This document shows positions 43,475 through 52,142 of a stretch of DNA of 64,000 nt, one piece after another. The stretch comes from Roseateles_B sp051857535. Its GTDB lineage: Bacteria > Pseudomonadota > Gammaproteobacteria > Burkholderiales > Burkholderiaceae_C. Under the pieces are notes generated by a model. The model worked only from the letters and a program-made list of their open reading frames with translations. It was not told the DNA's origin and searched no databases. The stretch lies in NCBI RefSeq assembly GCF_051857535.1, contig NZ_JBPZGY010000002.1:505062-569061 (forward strand). Reading direction: 5' to 3'. Every line of letters begins with the position of its first letter. The stretch's first letter is position 1. Both the position numbers and the translations under genes were made by a program.

Positions 43475-44857
43475 TCAGTCGGCGTCGCTGACGCCCTGGC
43501 CCAGGGAGCGAGCCACGTCGATCTGGGTGCGGGCGGCCAAGGCCGTCTGCTGGAACTGGCTCTTTGCGTAGCCGGGCAGGGGCAGGGACTCGGAAGCGCG
43601 AGCGATGGCGCGCGGATCCTGGTGCTGGCCCTTCACGCGAAACTCGAAGTGCAGGTGCGGGCCGGTGGCCCAGCCGGTGGCGCCCACGGCGCCGATCTTC
43701 TGGCCCTGCTCCACGCGCTGACCCTTCTTGACGTCGATGCGGCTCAGGTGGGCGTAGACGGTCACGCGGTCATTGGCATGGCGCACATGAATCACGTTGC
43801 CGAAACCGTTTTGCCAGCCGGCGGAATCCACCACGCCATCGCCCACCGCCTGGACGGCCGTGCCCGTGGGGGCGCCGTAGTCCACGCCCAGGTGGGCGCG
43901 CCAGGTCTGCAGGATGGGGTGCATGCGCATCGAGAAACCCGAGGTCACGCGCGAGAAGGGCAGGGGGCTGGCCAGGAAGGCGCGGCGCTTGCTCTGCCCG
44001 TCCATGGTGTAGAAGCTGCCTTTGCCGGTGACGCTGTCACGGAACCAGACGGCGCTGTAGCTGCGGCCGTTGTTGACGAACTCGCCCGCCAGCACCTTGC
44101 CGGCGCCGCCGTCCCAGGTGATGGGCTCGCCGTCGGCAGTCAGGCCTTCGTAGACCACCGAGAAGCGGTCGCCCTTGCGCAGCTCACGGTGGAAGTCGAT
44201 GTCGCCCGAGAACATCTCGGCGATCTGGGACGCGATGGCGTCGGGGATGCGGGCGTCATCTGTGGCGGCCCACAGGGAGCTGCGGATGGTGCCGCTGGCC
44301 AGGCGCACCTGGGACTGCAGCGGCGCGGTCTCCAGCACGCTCTTGATGCCCGCGCTGCTGCGCTCGATGCGCAGGCGTGTGAAGTGCGTGGCCTGCTGTT
44401 CGGGCTTCTCGGCCGGGAAGCGGGCGATCAGGGACTCGACGCGGCCCGAGGGCAGGGCATGGACCTGCACCAGCTTGCCGGCCCGGCCCTGCAGCACGCG
44501 GCGGGCGGTGGCGTCGCTGCGCAGGAAGGCGGCGAACTCGGGGTCGAAGGCGCCCATGCGCTTGAGCAGGCTGTCTGCGGTGTCGCTGGCGCGGGTGAGG
44601 TCGTTGCGGCTCAGGGCCACCTCGTGCTCGGCCAGGTCCGCCAGCTGCGCGGCGAGGTCGTGCGTCTGAACGGCCTCGGCGATGGTGGTCTGGGGCAGGT
44701 CCTGGGCATCGGGTGCCAAGGGGGCCACGCCGAAGGCCGTGACGGCAAAGCCACTGAGCAGGCCTACCAGGCTGCCCGTCAAGGCACGAGGATGCCGAGC
44801 CGCGAAGGCTTCGGCACGCCCCAACACCTTGTTCAGTTCCTTGGTCCAGTCAGTCAC
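43475..44857 (-). CDS. M23 family peptidoglycan peptidase (MepM-like)
   Basis: About 460 aa, anchored or secreted through an N-terminal segment near residues 25-45 (LTGSLVGLLSGFAVTAFGVA). The middle part resembles the domains before the catalytic region of MepM-type enzymes. The LytM/M23 zinc site is complete: HLGVDYGAP near 320, then VYAHLS, and HLHFEF near 399. It likely cleaves cross-links during cell-wall growth. The start is a GTG at 44857 (VTDWTKELNKV); the upstream frame reaches ATG 44995 but looks non-coding. It is divergent from tyrS, a conserved arrangement. Confidence 0.9.
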   Translation of the reverse strand: MTDWTKELNKVLGRAEAFAARHPRALTGSLVGLLSGFAVTAFGVAPLAPDAQDLPQTTIAEAVQTHDLAAQLADLAEHEVALSRNDLTRASDTADSLLKRMGAFDPEFAAFLRSDATARRVLQGRAGKLVQVHALPSGRVESLIARFPAEKPEQQATHFTRLRIERSSAGIKSVLETAPLQSQVRLASGTIRSSLWAATDDARIPDAIASQIAEMFSGDIDFHRELRKGDRFSVVYEGLTADGEPITWDGGAGKVLAGEFVNNGRSYSAVWFRDSVTGKGSFYTMDGQSKRRAFLASPLPFSRVTSGFSMRMHPILQTWRAHLGVDYGAPTGTAVQAVGDGVVDSAGWQNGFGNVIHVRHANDRVTVYAHLSRIDVKKGQRVEQGQKIGAVGATGWATGPHLHFEFRVKGQHQDPRAIARASESLPLPGYAKSQFQQTALAARTQIDVARSLGQGVSDAD

Positions 44858-45094
44858 GCTTGCGGATTCCGGTCTTCTTTGATCTTGTTCTGGACCGCGC
44901 CGGCGCCGGTAGCCTGGAAGCGACGCGGTCCGCGGGGGACCGTCCACTAGAATCCAGCACTTTTGCGGCCGTCCAAAGATGGCCGCTATGGCCAAAACTG
45001 GCGCCGAGTATACCCAGAGCCCCCCTAATTCAAGGTCTGGGAAACCCGCTTCCAGCCCGATTCCCGCTGCGCATCGCCCTCACGAGAGCCTTTC

Positions 45095-46342
45095 ATGTCC
45101 GAATCGCGAACCGACACCCCCGCCAAGCCGGCCTACCCCGTCACTGACCGCGTGCAGGAGGCCTTGCGCGTCAGCCTGCGCGGCTGCGAGGAGCTGCTGC
45201 CGCAGTCCGACTGGGTGCAGAAGCTCGCCCGCTCGGAGGCTACCGGCACGCCGCTGCGCATCAAGCTGGGTCTGGACCCGACGGCGCCGGACATCCACAT
45301 CGGCCACACCGTGGTGCTCAACAAGATGCGCCAGCTGCAGGACCTGGGTCATCAGGTGATCTTCCTGATCGGCGACTTCACCTCCATGATCGGCGACCCC
45401 TCCGGCCGCAACAGCACCCGCCCGCCGCTGACCAAGGAGCAGATCCAGGCCAATGCCGAGACCTACTACAAGCAGGCCAGCCTGGTGCTGGACCCGGCCC
45501 GCACCGAGATCCGCTACAACAGCGAATGGAGCGAGCCCCTGGGTGCCAGCGGCATGATCCAGCTGGCCGCCAAGTACACCGTGGCCCGCATGATGGAGCG
45601 CGACGACTTCGCCAAGCGCTTTGCCAGCCAGACGCCCATCTCGGTGCACGAGTTCCTCTACCCGCTGATGCAGGGCTATGACTCCGTCGCGCTGAAGTCC
45701 GACCTTGAGCTGGGCGGCACCGACCAGAAGTTCAACCTGCTGATGGGCCGGCACCTGCAGGCCGAGTACGGCCAGGAGCCGCAGTGCATCCTGACCATGC
45801 CCCTGCTGGAGGGCCTGGACGGTGTGGACAAGATGTCCAAGTCCAAGAACAACTACGTGGGCATCACGGAACCAGCGAACTCCATGTTCGCCAAGATTCT
45901 GTCCATCAGTGACGAGCTGATGTGGAAGTGGTTCAACCTGCTGTCCTTCAAGAGCCTGGACGAAATCGCCGCGCTGAAGAAGGAGATCGAGGGCGGGCGC
46001 AATCCGAAGGACGCCAAGGTCATGCTGGCCAAGGAGATCACGGCGCGCTTCCACGACGCCGCCGCCGCCGAGGCCGCCGAGGCCGACTTCAACAACCGCG
46101 CCAAGGGGGGCATTCCCGATGACATCCCCGAGGTGAGCCTCAGCGGCGCGCCGCTGGGAATCGCCGCGGTGCTGAAGTCCGCCGGTCTCGTGGCCTCCAA
46201 CAGCGAAGGCATGCGCATGATCGAGCAGAACGGCGTGCGCATCGACGGCACCGTCATCAGCGACAAGGGCCTGAAGCTCGAGGCCGGCACCGTGGTCGTG
46301 CAGGTGGGCAAGCGCAAGTTCGCCAAGGTCACCATCGCCTGA
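45095..46342 (+). CDS. tyrS: tyrosyl-tRNA synthetase
   Basis: A 415-aa class I aminoacyl-tRNA synthetase charging tRNA-Tyr. The ATP-binding HIGH motif is seen in PDIHIGHTVVLNK near residue 68, and KMSKS in GVDKMSKSKNNY near 247. An S4 RNA-binding domain forms the C-terminus (GMRMIEQNGVRIDGTVISD). This is the TyrRS subtype with the longer N-terminus. No T-box-like leader is expected in this group and none was seen. It is followed by a strong terminator. Confidence 0.97.
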   Translation: MSESRTDTPAKPAYPVTDRVQEALRVSLRGCEELLPQSDWVQKLARSEATGTPLRIKLGLDPTAPDIHIGHTVVLNKMRQLQDLGHQVIFLIGDFTSMIGDPSGRNSTRPPLTKEQIQANAETYYKQASLVLDPARTEIRYNSEWSEPLGASGMIQLAAKYTVARMMERDDFAKRFASQTPISVHEFLYPLMQGYDSVALKSDLELGGTDQKFNLLMGRHLQAEYGQEPQCILTMPLLEGLDGVDKMSKSKNNYVGITEPANSMFAKILSISDELMWKWFNLLSFKSLDEIAALKKEIEGGRNPKDAKVMLAKEITARFHDAAAAEAAEADFNNRAKGGIPDDIPEVSLSGAPLGIAAVLKSAGLVASNSEGMRMIEQNGVRIDGTVISDKGLKLEAGTVVVQVGKRKFAKVTIA

Positions 46343-46360
46343 GATCGACCGCACCATGAG

Positions 46361-46389
46361 AAACGGGAGGCCATCGAGCCTCCCGTTTT
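46361..46389 (+). terminator. terminator of tyrS
   Basis: Perfect 11-bp stem AAACGGGAGGC / GCCTCCCGTTT with a 6-base loop and a TTTT end, 18 bases after the tyrS stop. Confidence 0.92.
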
Positions 46390-46490
46390 GTTGTGCGGTC
46401 CCCTCGTCACCGAGGTGGCTTCCGCACAGCCCTTGCAGACTGCCGCCCATCGCGCGGAGGCCGGGGATCCGGCTTTGCCTGGCCTGCGGC

Positions 46491-46568
46491 CTCGCCCCAT
46501 TGAGGGGGGGCGAGACGGGGCACAAACGGACCCGTTTGTGCCTGACGAGGGGACAGGCCTCAGGCCTG
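46491..46568. repeat. cluster of three palindromes
   Basis: Three inverted repeats in 78 bases: CTCGCCCC / GGGGCGAG (46491-46498, 46507-46514); GGCACAAACGG / CCGTTTGTGCC, perfect 11-bp arms with only two bases between (46519-46542); and CAGGCCT / AGGCCTG with one base between (46554-46568). They lie in the gap between converging tyrS and the S41 peptidase gene. They may be a transcription end, a protein-binding site or an extragenic repeat; no T-run follows. Confidence 0.7.
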
Positions 46569-46606
46569 GCGCGGCCTGCAAGGCCGGCGAGGCCGGTACG
46601 GGGTGG

Positions 46607-49600
46607 TCAAGGCTTCACGGGGCGCGGGTAGGGGCCCGGCTTGGGTTGCACCACCGGCTGCTCCGTCATGCGCTTCTTCAGCTCGGCGATGGCGCGCTCC
46701 AGCTGCGCGTCCTGGCCCTTGGCCGTCGCGCGCGGCGGGTTGTCCACCTCGATGTCGGGCGTCACGCCCTTGCCTTCGATGAGGAACTGGCCGTTGATGT
46801 CCATCTGGCCGGTCTCGGCGGCGCGCATGATGCCGTTGTCCAGCAGGCGGTTGCGGTCCGAGAGCCAGACGCCCGCGCCCGAGCTGGTCTTGCCGATCAC
46901 GGGACCGATGCCCAGACGCTTGAAGCCCTCGGAGAAGGTCTCGCCGTCTGAGTAGGTGTCCTCGTTCATCAACACCACGGCGTGGCCGCGGAAGACGTGC
47001 TGCATGTTCGGGTAGGGCTTGGCGCCCTCCGGCGAACGGCGCTGCCAGAAGGCCCAGGCGCGGCGCAGCAGCTTCTCGAGGACCCAGCTGTCGATGTTGC
47101 CGCCGTTGTTGTAGCGGACGTCGATGATCAGGCCCTCGCGGTCGCTGGCCGCGTAGAACTCGCGGGCGAAGTCGGCGATGTCATTGGGCCCCATGGCGCG
47201 CAGGTGCACATAGCCGATGCGGCCCTCACCGGCCTTCTCAACGGCCTTGGCGCGGCTCACGCGCCAGTCGTTGTAGCGCAGCTCGTTGTCGCGTCGTGCA
47301 GCCACGGGAACGACGATTTTTTGGATGGCCTTGCCTTCGGCGGTCTTCACGTCCAGCAGCACCTGCTTGCCGGCCTGGCCGCGCAGCAGCTCGAAGACAT
47401 GCGGCGCCTCGGCGGCCTTGCGGCCGTTGATGGCGGTGATCACGTCGCCGGCCTTCAGGCCCACGCCCGGCGCGGCCAGGGGGCCGGCTTCGCCCGGCAG
47501 CTCGGGATCGGCGGCGTAGAGGTGCTCGATGCGCCAGCCCTCGGCCACCTTGGCCAGGCGTGCGCCCAGACCGGCCAGTCCGGGCTCCTCGGGGCCCTGG
47601 CGGGTCTCGCCCGGGTTGACCTGGCTGTGCAGGGCGCTGACCTCGCTCACCATCTGCGCCATCAACTCGGCCAGCTCGTAGCGGTCGGTCAGGCGCTCCA
47701 GCAGGGGCTCGTACTTGGCGCGCACGGCCTTCCAGTCCACGCCGTGCATGGCCTTGTCGTAGAAGTGGTCGCGGTGCATGCGCCAGGCGTCGCTGAACAT
47801 CTGCTTCCACTCGGCGCGGGGCTGGGTGGCGATCTGCCAGTCGCTCCAGCGCACCTGGAACTTCCCCGTCTCGGGCGGCAGCTTGGGGGCGGCATCGACG
47901 ATCAGCACTTCGGGTGCGGCCGGCCCGGTGCCGCGCACCAGCATCAGCTTCTTGCCGTCGGCGCTGAGCTCGTAGCCGCGAACATCGCCAGACAGCACTT
48001 CGGCGGGCGCGCCCTGGTTGTCGATGGCGATGCTCTTGAGGCTGGTCTTGCGCTCCAGGTCCTGGTCCAGGAACCACAGGCGTTTGCCGTCGGTGCGCAG
48101 CGCGCGGTAGTTGCCGGCCGGCACGGGCAGCTCGTGCAGGCGCTGGGCCAGGCCTTCGGTGACGATGGCGGGCTTGGCCTTGCTGTCGGCCTTGGCATCG
48201 GGCTTGGCCTCGGTCTTGGTGTCGGCCTTTGCATCCGTCTTTGCATCGACCTTGGGGTCAGGTTTTGTCTCCGGCTTGGCGTCAGGCTTGGCCTCGGCCT
48301 CCAGCTCGTCCTTGGGGGCGAAGGGCGAGCGCAACCCCGGCTGCAGGGCCAGGGCGTAGAGCTTGGTGCGCTTGTCGAAGAAGGGGCCCATATTGCGGTC
48401 GCCCCAGGGGCTGCCGTTGCCGGTGGCCTGGAAGTTGCGGTCCGAGGCGAAGTAGAGCCATTTGCCGTCCGGGCTGAAGGCGGGCGAGCTGCTGTCGTAG
48501 CGGTCGCTGGTGAGGCGGTGGGTCTTGCCGTCAGCCAGGGTGTAGAGCATCAGCTGCGCACGGTCCGGATTGCGCAGGGGCATCACGAAGGCCAGGGCCT
48601 TGCTGTCGCTGCTCCAGGTGAGGTCGCTGGGGTTGCCCTCGAGCTTGTCCTGGCCGATCAGCTGGGTGCTGGGCTGGGGCTGGGCCTTGAGGTCGGTGAG
48701 GTAGATCCGGCCTTCCTTGTCGGTGTGCGCGAGGTAGCGGCCGTCCGGCGAGGGCGCCAGGGCCGAGCGCTGGGTGCTGGCGTCATGGGTGATCTGCTGC
48801 GGCTTGCCCAGGCCATTGGCGGGGAAGCGCCAGATCTCCTGCTCGTCGCTGAAGTCGCAGATGGCGAAGACGGTCTTGCTGTCGCTGCCGAACTCGCCCT
48901 TCTTGCAGGCGCCATCGGCCGGCGTGGCCAGCTCGGCGCGGCGCAGCGGGCCCACGCCCTGGGTGGCCAGGTGGCCGCGCGAGGCCAGCAGCACGCGCTC
49001 GCCATTGGGTGCGAAGGCGGTCTCGGTCAGGAAGTCCTGCGGGCGCTTGATCCAGCGGGTGCGCTGCTGGTCGAAATCGCCGCCCAGGCTGATGTCCAGC
49101 TTGCGCGGTGCGCCGCCCTGGGCGAGGTCAGCCAGGTAGAGGTCCGCGCCTAGCGCGTAGACCACGCGGCTGCCGTCGATGGAGGCATGGCGGATGTCCC
49201 AGCCTTTGTGCTGGGTGTGCTGGCGCAGGTCTCCGCCGCGGGTGTTGACGGACCAGAGGTTGTAGGTCCCGTCGCGGTCCGAGAGGAAGGCCACGCGCTC
49301 TTCGCTGCCGACGCGATAGGGCATGGGGCGGCGGTCGTTGCTGCCCTCGGCGATGAAGGGGCGGGCCTCGGCCTCGCTGGACAGATCCAGGGCCCACAGC
49401 CGCGCGAGGCCGCCTCCGCGGTACTGGCGGGCGTTGTCGCCGCGCAGGCCGCCGCGGGTGAAGTAGAGGGTCTTGCCGTCGGCGCTCAGGGCGCCGTCGC
49501 CGGCCTGGCCCACGGGCAGGGTGCGGCGCTGCAGGGTCTTGGGATCGACGGCGAAGAGCTGGGTGCCCGGGCGGCTGTCCAGTCCTGTGTAGATCACTTC

Positions 49601-49978
49601 GCCGCTGGCGCTGAAGCCCCAGACGCGCATGCCGCCGCCTTCCCAGGTCAGGCGCTTGGGCACGCCGCCGCTGGAGGGCATCAGGTAGATCTCGGTGCCG
49701 CTGTCGTACTGGGCGGTGAAGGCCAGCCACTGGCCGTCAGGCGAGACGGCGGGCTGGGTCTCCTGGCCGTGATGGGAGGTGATGCGCTGGGCCTCGCCGC
49801 CTTGTGCGGATACGCGCCAGAGGTCCCCCTCGCCGACGAAATAGACGATGCTGCCCTGCAGGGTGGGCTGGCGGTAGAAGCCGTTCTGGCCGGCCTGGGC
49901 GCCGCCTGCAAGGCCGAGTGCCAGCAGTGTGCATGCCAGGGACAGGGGCGCGGGGCGGAAGCGGGATGTTGTTGTCAT
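46607..49978 (-). CDS. tricorn-like S41 peptidase with beta-propeller and PDZ
   Basis: A 1123-aa exported protein (signal peptide LACTLLALGLAGGAQAG, cleaved near residue 29). A TolB/WD-type beta-propeller fills about residues 35-540 (ISPDGQWLAF-like repeats, e.g. AVSPDGQWLAFTAQYDSGTE). A Lys/Asp/Pro/Ala low-complexity insert (KPDAK repeats) lies at about 555-600. A second propeller-like part follows to 700, then a PDZ domain near 845 (LKAGDVITAINGRKA), and the S41 serine peptidase part with the nucleophile in TYSDGETFSEGF near 1012. The layout is that of tricorn protease, which trims peptides, but here it is exported to the periplasm. Confidence 0.9.
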   Translation of the reverse strand: MTTTSRFRPAPLSLACTLLALGLAGGAQAGQNGFYRQPTLQGSIVYFVGEGDLWRVSAQGGEAQRITSHHGQETQPAVSPDGQWLAFTAQYDSGTEIYLMPSSGGVPKRLTWEGGGMRVWGFSASGEVIYTGLDSRPGTQLFAVDPKTLQRRTLPVGQAGDGALSADGKTLYFTRGGLRGDNARQYRGGGLARLWALDLSSEAEARPFIAEGSNDRRPMPYRVGSEERVAFLSDRDGTYNLWSVNTRGGDLRQHTQHKGWDIRHASIDGSRVVYALGADLYLADLAQGGAPRKLDISLGGDFDQQRTRWIKRPQDFLTETAFAPNGERVLLASRGHLATQGVGPLRRAELATPADGACKKGEFGSDSKTVFAICDFSDEQEIWRFPANGLGKPQQITHDASTQRSALAPSPDGRYLAHTDKEGRIYLTDLKAQPQPSTQLIGQDKLEGNPSDLTWSSDSKALAFVMPLRNPDRAQLMLYTLADGKTHRLTSDRYDSSSPAFSPDGKWLYFASDRNFQATGNGSPWGDRNMGPFFDKRTKLYALALQPGLRSPFAPKDELEAEAKPDAKPETKPDPKVDAKTDAKADTKTEAKPDAKADSKAKPAIVTEGLAQRLHELPVPAGNYRALRTDGKRLWFLDQDLERKTSLKSIAIDNQGAPAEVLSGDVRGYELSADGKKLMLVRGTGPAAPEVLIVDAAPKLPPETGKFQVRWSDWQIATQPRAEWKQMFSDAWRMHRDHFYDKAMHGVDWKAVRAKYEPLLERLTDRYELAELMAQMVSEVSALHSQVNPGETRQGPEEPGLAGLGARLAKVAEGWRIEHLYAADPELPGEAGPLAAPGVGLKAGDVITAINGRKAAEAPHVFELLRGQAGKQVLLDVKTAEGKAIQKIVVPVAARRDNELRYNDWRVSRAKAVEKAGEGRIGYVHLRAMGPNDIADFAREFYAASDREGLIIDVRYNNGGNIDSWVLEKLLRRAWAFWQRRSPEGAKPYPNMQHVFRGHAVVLMNEDTYSDGETFSEGFKRLGIGPVIGKTSSGAGVWLSDRNRLLDNGIMRAAETGQMDINGQFLIEGKGVTPDIEVDNPPRATAKGQDAQLERAIAELKKRMTEQPVVQPKPGPYPRPVKP

Positions 49979-50079
49979 TGGGTCTCCTCGGTGGGGCCAG
50001 GGTGCGGCCAGGATGCCGGGGCGCAGCTTCCAACTCGGCGACGCCCGCAGCGCGCAGGATTGTGTCGCAGCTCGGCGCT

Positions 50080-50976
50080 TCAGCAGTTCGTCACACCGGC
50101 GCTGACATGCCCGGAGGGGACATGGGGCACGGCGCTGTGCACATGGCCGACCTGGTCGTCGAAGAAGAAGTCCGGCTCGAACTCCCGCAGGAAAGCGCCC
50201 TTGGGCAGGCCGCCGAGGAACATGGCCTCGTCGACCTCGATCTCCCAGTCCATGAGGGTGCGGATGGCGCGCTCATGGGCAGGGGCGCTGCGGGCCGTTA
50301 CCAGGGCGGTACGGATTCGCATCCCGGTCTGCGGATGGCGCTGCAGCTCGTGCAGGGCGCGCAGTACGGGCTTGAAGGGGCCGTCGGGCAGTGGGCGCAT
50401 GACGTGCTGCTGCTCGTGCGCCTGGAAGGCATCCAGGCCCTGGTGCTGGTAGATCAGCTCGGCTTCGTCGGAGAAGAGCACAGCGTCGCCGTCGAAGGCG
50501 ATGCGCAGTTCCTGCGGGTGGTCTACCGAGGCGCGGGCGGACTGCGGGAACACGCGGGCCGCGGCCACGCCGGCTGCAAGGGCCTGGCGCACGTCCTCCT
50601 CGTTGGTTGAGAGAAAGAGCTGGGCGTTCAGGGGCCGCAGATAGCGCCAGGGCGACTGCCCGCGGGTGAAGACGCCGCGCAGGATGGGCAGGCCCAGATG
50701 GTGTGCCGAGCGGAATACGCGCATGCCGGAGATGGGGTCGTTGCGCGAGAGCACGACCACCTCGACGCGCTGCAGCTCGGCCGTGTTGAAGCCCAGCAGC
50801 TTGCGCACCAGGGAGTAGGCCACCCCGGGCGTGGCCGGGAGGTCCAGGCGCTGCTGCTGCAGCGCCATGTAGGCGCGGTCGTCACCGGCCTCGAAGACTT
50901 CGTTTTCCTCCTCGAAGTCGAAGAGGGCGCGCGAGGAGATGGCGATGACGAGCTTGTCGTCCAGGGTGGCGGGCAT
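50080..50976 (-). CDS. cytosolic 5'-nucleotidase I family protein
   Basis: A 298-aa HAD-like protein of the 5'-nucleotidase family related to eukaryotic NT5C1. The family start DKLVIAISSRALFDFEEEN, the motif RIAFDGDAVLFSDEAELIY near residue 165, and the late acidic DFFFDDQVGHV near 272 fit the Asp-based phosphatase site; a nucleoside monophosphate is the likely substrate. ATG 50976 is chosen because MPATLDDKLV starts the conserved region and residues before it are frame-open shadow of the neighbour. It lies 40 bp after the AAA ATPase gene. Confidence 0.87.
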   Translation of the reverse strand: MPATLDDKLVIAISSRALFDFEEENEVFEAGDDRAYMALQQQRLDLPATPGVAYSLVRKLLGFNTAELQRVEVVVLSRNDPISGMRVFRSAHHLGLPILRGVFTRGQSPWRYLRPLNAQLFLSTNEEDVRQALAAGVAAARVFPQSARASVDHPQELRIAFDGDAVLFSDEAELIYQHQGLDAFQAHEQQHVMRPLPDGPFKPVLRALHELQRHPQTGMRIRTALVTARSAPAHERAIRTLMDWEIEVDEAMFLGGLPKGAFLREFEPDFFFDDQVGHVHSAVPHVPSGHVSAGVTNC

Positions 50977-51016
50977 GGCGGCGATGATAGCCAGCCCGGG
51001 CCCGCCCTGCGACGCC

Positions 51017-52006
51017 TCAATGCATGAAGCCGATGGGCTGCCGTTTTGCAGAACTCGCCGGCAGGTCCTCGCAGAGCACCGTGCCGCGCCCGGCCAGCTT
51101 GGCATTGCCGAAGGCCGTCATCCAGGCTCGGCGCATCTCGCGCGGGGCGACCTCGGCCATGCGCTCCAGCACCGGCTCGCTGGGCGCCTCGTCGAAGCGC
51201 TTGCCCCAATCGTGCTGGCTGCGTATGCCTTCGTAGAGCCGCCGAGCGATGCGCCGCGCGGCTTCGAAGTCCGGGGCCTGGACCTCGTAGACGTTCACGC
51301 GGTTGAGGATGGGCTCCGGAATGCTGCGTGCCTCATTGGCCGTAGCCACCCAGATCACCTGGCTGGCATCCACGGCCACCTCGGCGAACTCGTCGACGAA
51401 GCTGCCGGCGGTGTCATGCTCCAGCAGGCTGTAGAGCGAGCCCAGGGGATCGTAGGTGGCCTCGCCGCCGGCCTTGTCGATCTCGTCGATCACCATCACC
51501 GGGTTGGCGTAGTCACCGTCCACCAGGGCCTCGAAGACCTTGCCGGGACGAGCGCCTTTCCATTGGCTGGAGGCGCCCGAGAGGACCCAGCCTGCCGTCA
51601 GCGAACTCATGGAGACAAAGCCCATGCCCGTGTTCAGCAGCTGCGCCAGCTGGCGGGCGAAGTGCGTCTTGCCGACGCCCGGCGGGCCCAGCAGCAGCAA
51701 GGGGGTGATCTCCAGTGCGTCGCCACTGTCGGCGCACAGGGCGATCTGGCGGCGGATGTCGTCCAGCACCTCGTGGAAATTGGGCAGCTCGTCGTAGAGC
51801 TTGTCCAGGCTCAGCAGGCCGGAGGGCTTGACCTGGAAGCGGTCCGGGCCCTTTTCCAGCATGCGCTGATAGGTGCTGCGCAGGGGCTCGTGCTCCTGCG
51901 GCGGCAGCTTGGCGAGCTTGCGCTCGACGTCCTGGACCTGGTAGACGCTGCGCATCTGCGCGATGGGGATGCGCGCAGGCATGCAGGTGATGGCGTGGCT
52001 GCTCAT
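51017..52006 (-). CDS. Lon-like AAA ATPase without protease domain
   Basis: A 329-aa cytosolic AAA+ ATPase. Walker A GPPGVGKTHFA lies near residue 107, Walker B VMVIDEIDKAGG near 170, sensor 1 is WVATANEARSIPEPILNRV, and sensor 2 lies in PREMRRAW near 300. The sequence most resembles the ATPase part of Lon, but the Lon N-domain and Ser-Lys protease domain are missing. Its partner and job are unknown. The start at 52006 is used because GGAG lies 6 bases before; an ATG at 52018 also exists. The 5'-nucleotidase gene follows closely. Confidence 0.87.
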   Translation of the reverse strand: MSSHAITCMPARIPIAQMRSVYQVQDVERKLAKLPPQEHEPLRSTYQRMLEKGPDRFQVKPSGLLSLDKLYDELPNFHEVLDDIRRQIALCADSGDALEITPLLLLGPPGVGKTHFARQLAQLLNTGMGFVSMSSLTAGWVLSGASSQWKGARPGKVFEALVDGDYANPVMVIDEIDKAGGEATYDPLGSLYSLLEHDTAGSFVDEFAEVAVDASQVIWVATANEARSIPEPILNRVNVYEVQAPDFEAARRIARRLYEGIRSQHDWGKRFDEAPSEPVLERMAEVAPREMRRAWMTAFGNAKLAGRGTVLCEDLPASSAKRQPIGFMH

Positions 52007-52109
52007 GATGAACTCCATGCGGTCTTGCTGAGTTCATTCAAGCAAAAAGCTGCCGGGCCCGTGCACTGGAGAAAGCCCGGATTTGCCGCGCTGTGTTCAA
52101 AACCTCACG

Positions 52110-52141
52110 GCCCCGCCGCGCCTGCGTTCGCCAGGCGGGGC
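52110..52141 (-). terminator. hairpin at the end of the gsp operon
   Basis: Inverted repeat GCCCCGCC / GGCGGGGC (52110-52117 and 52134-52141) with a 16-base interior that can pair further, two bases after the gspF stop on the minus strand. No immediate T-run, so termination is only likely. Confidence 0.5.
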
Positions 52142-52142
52142 G

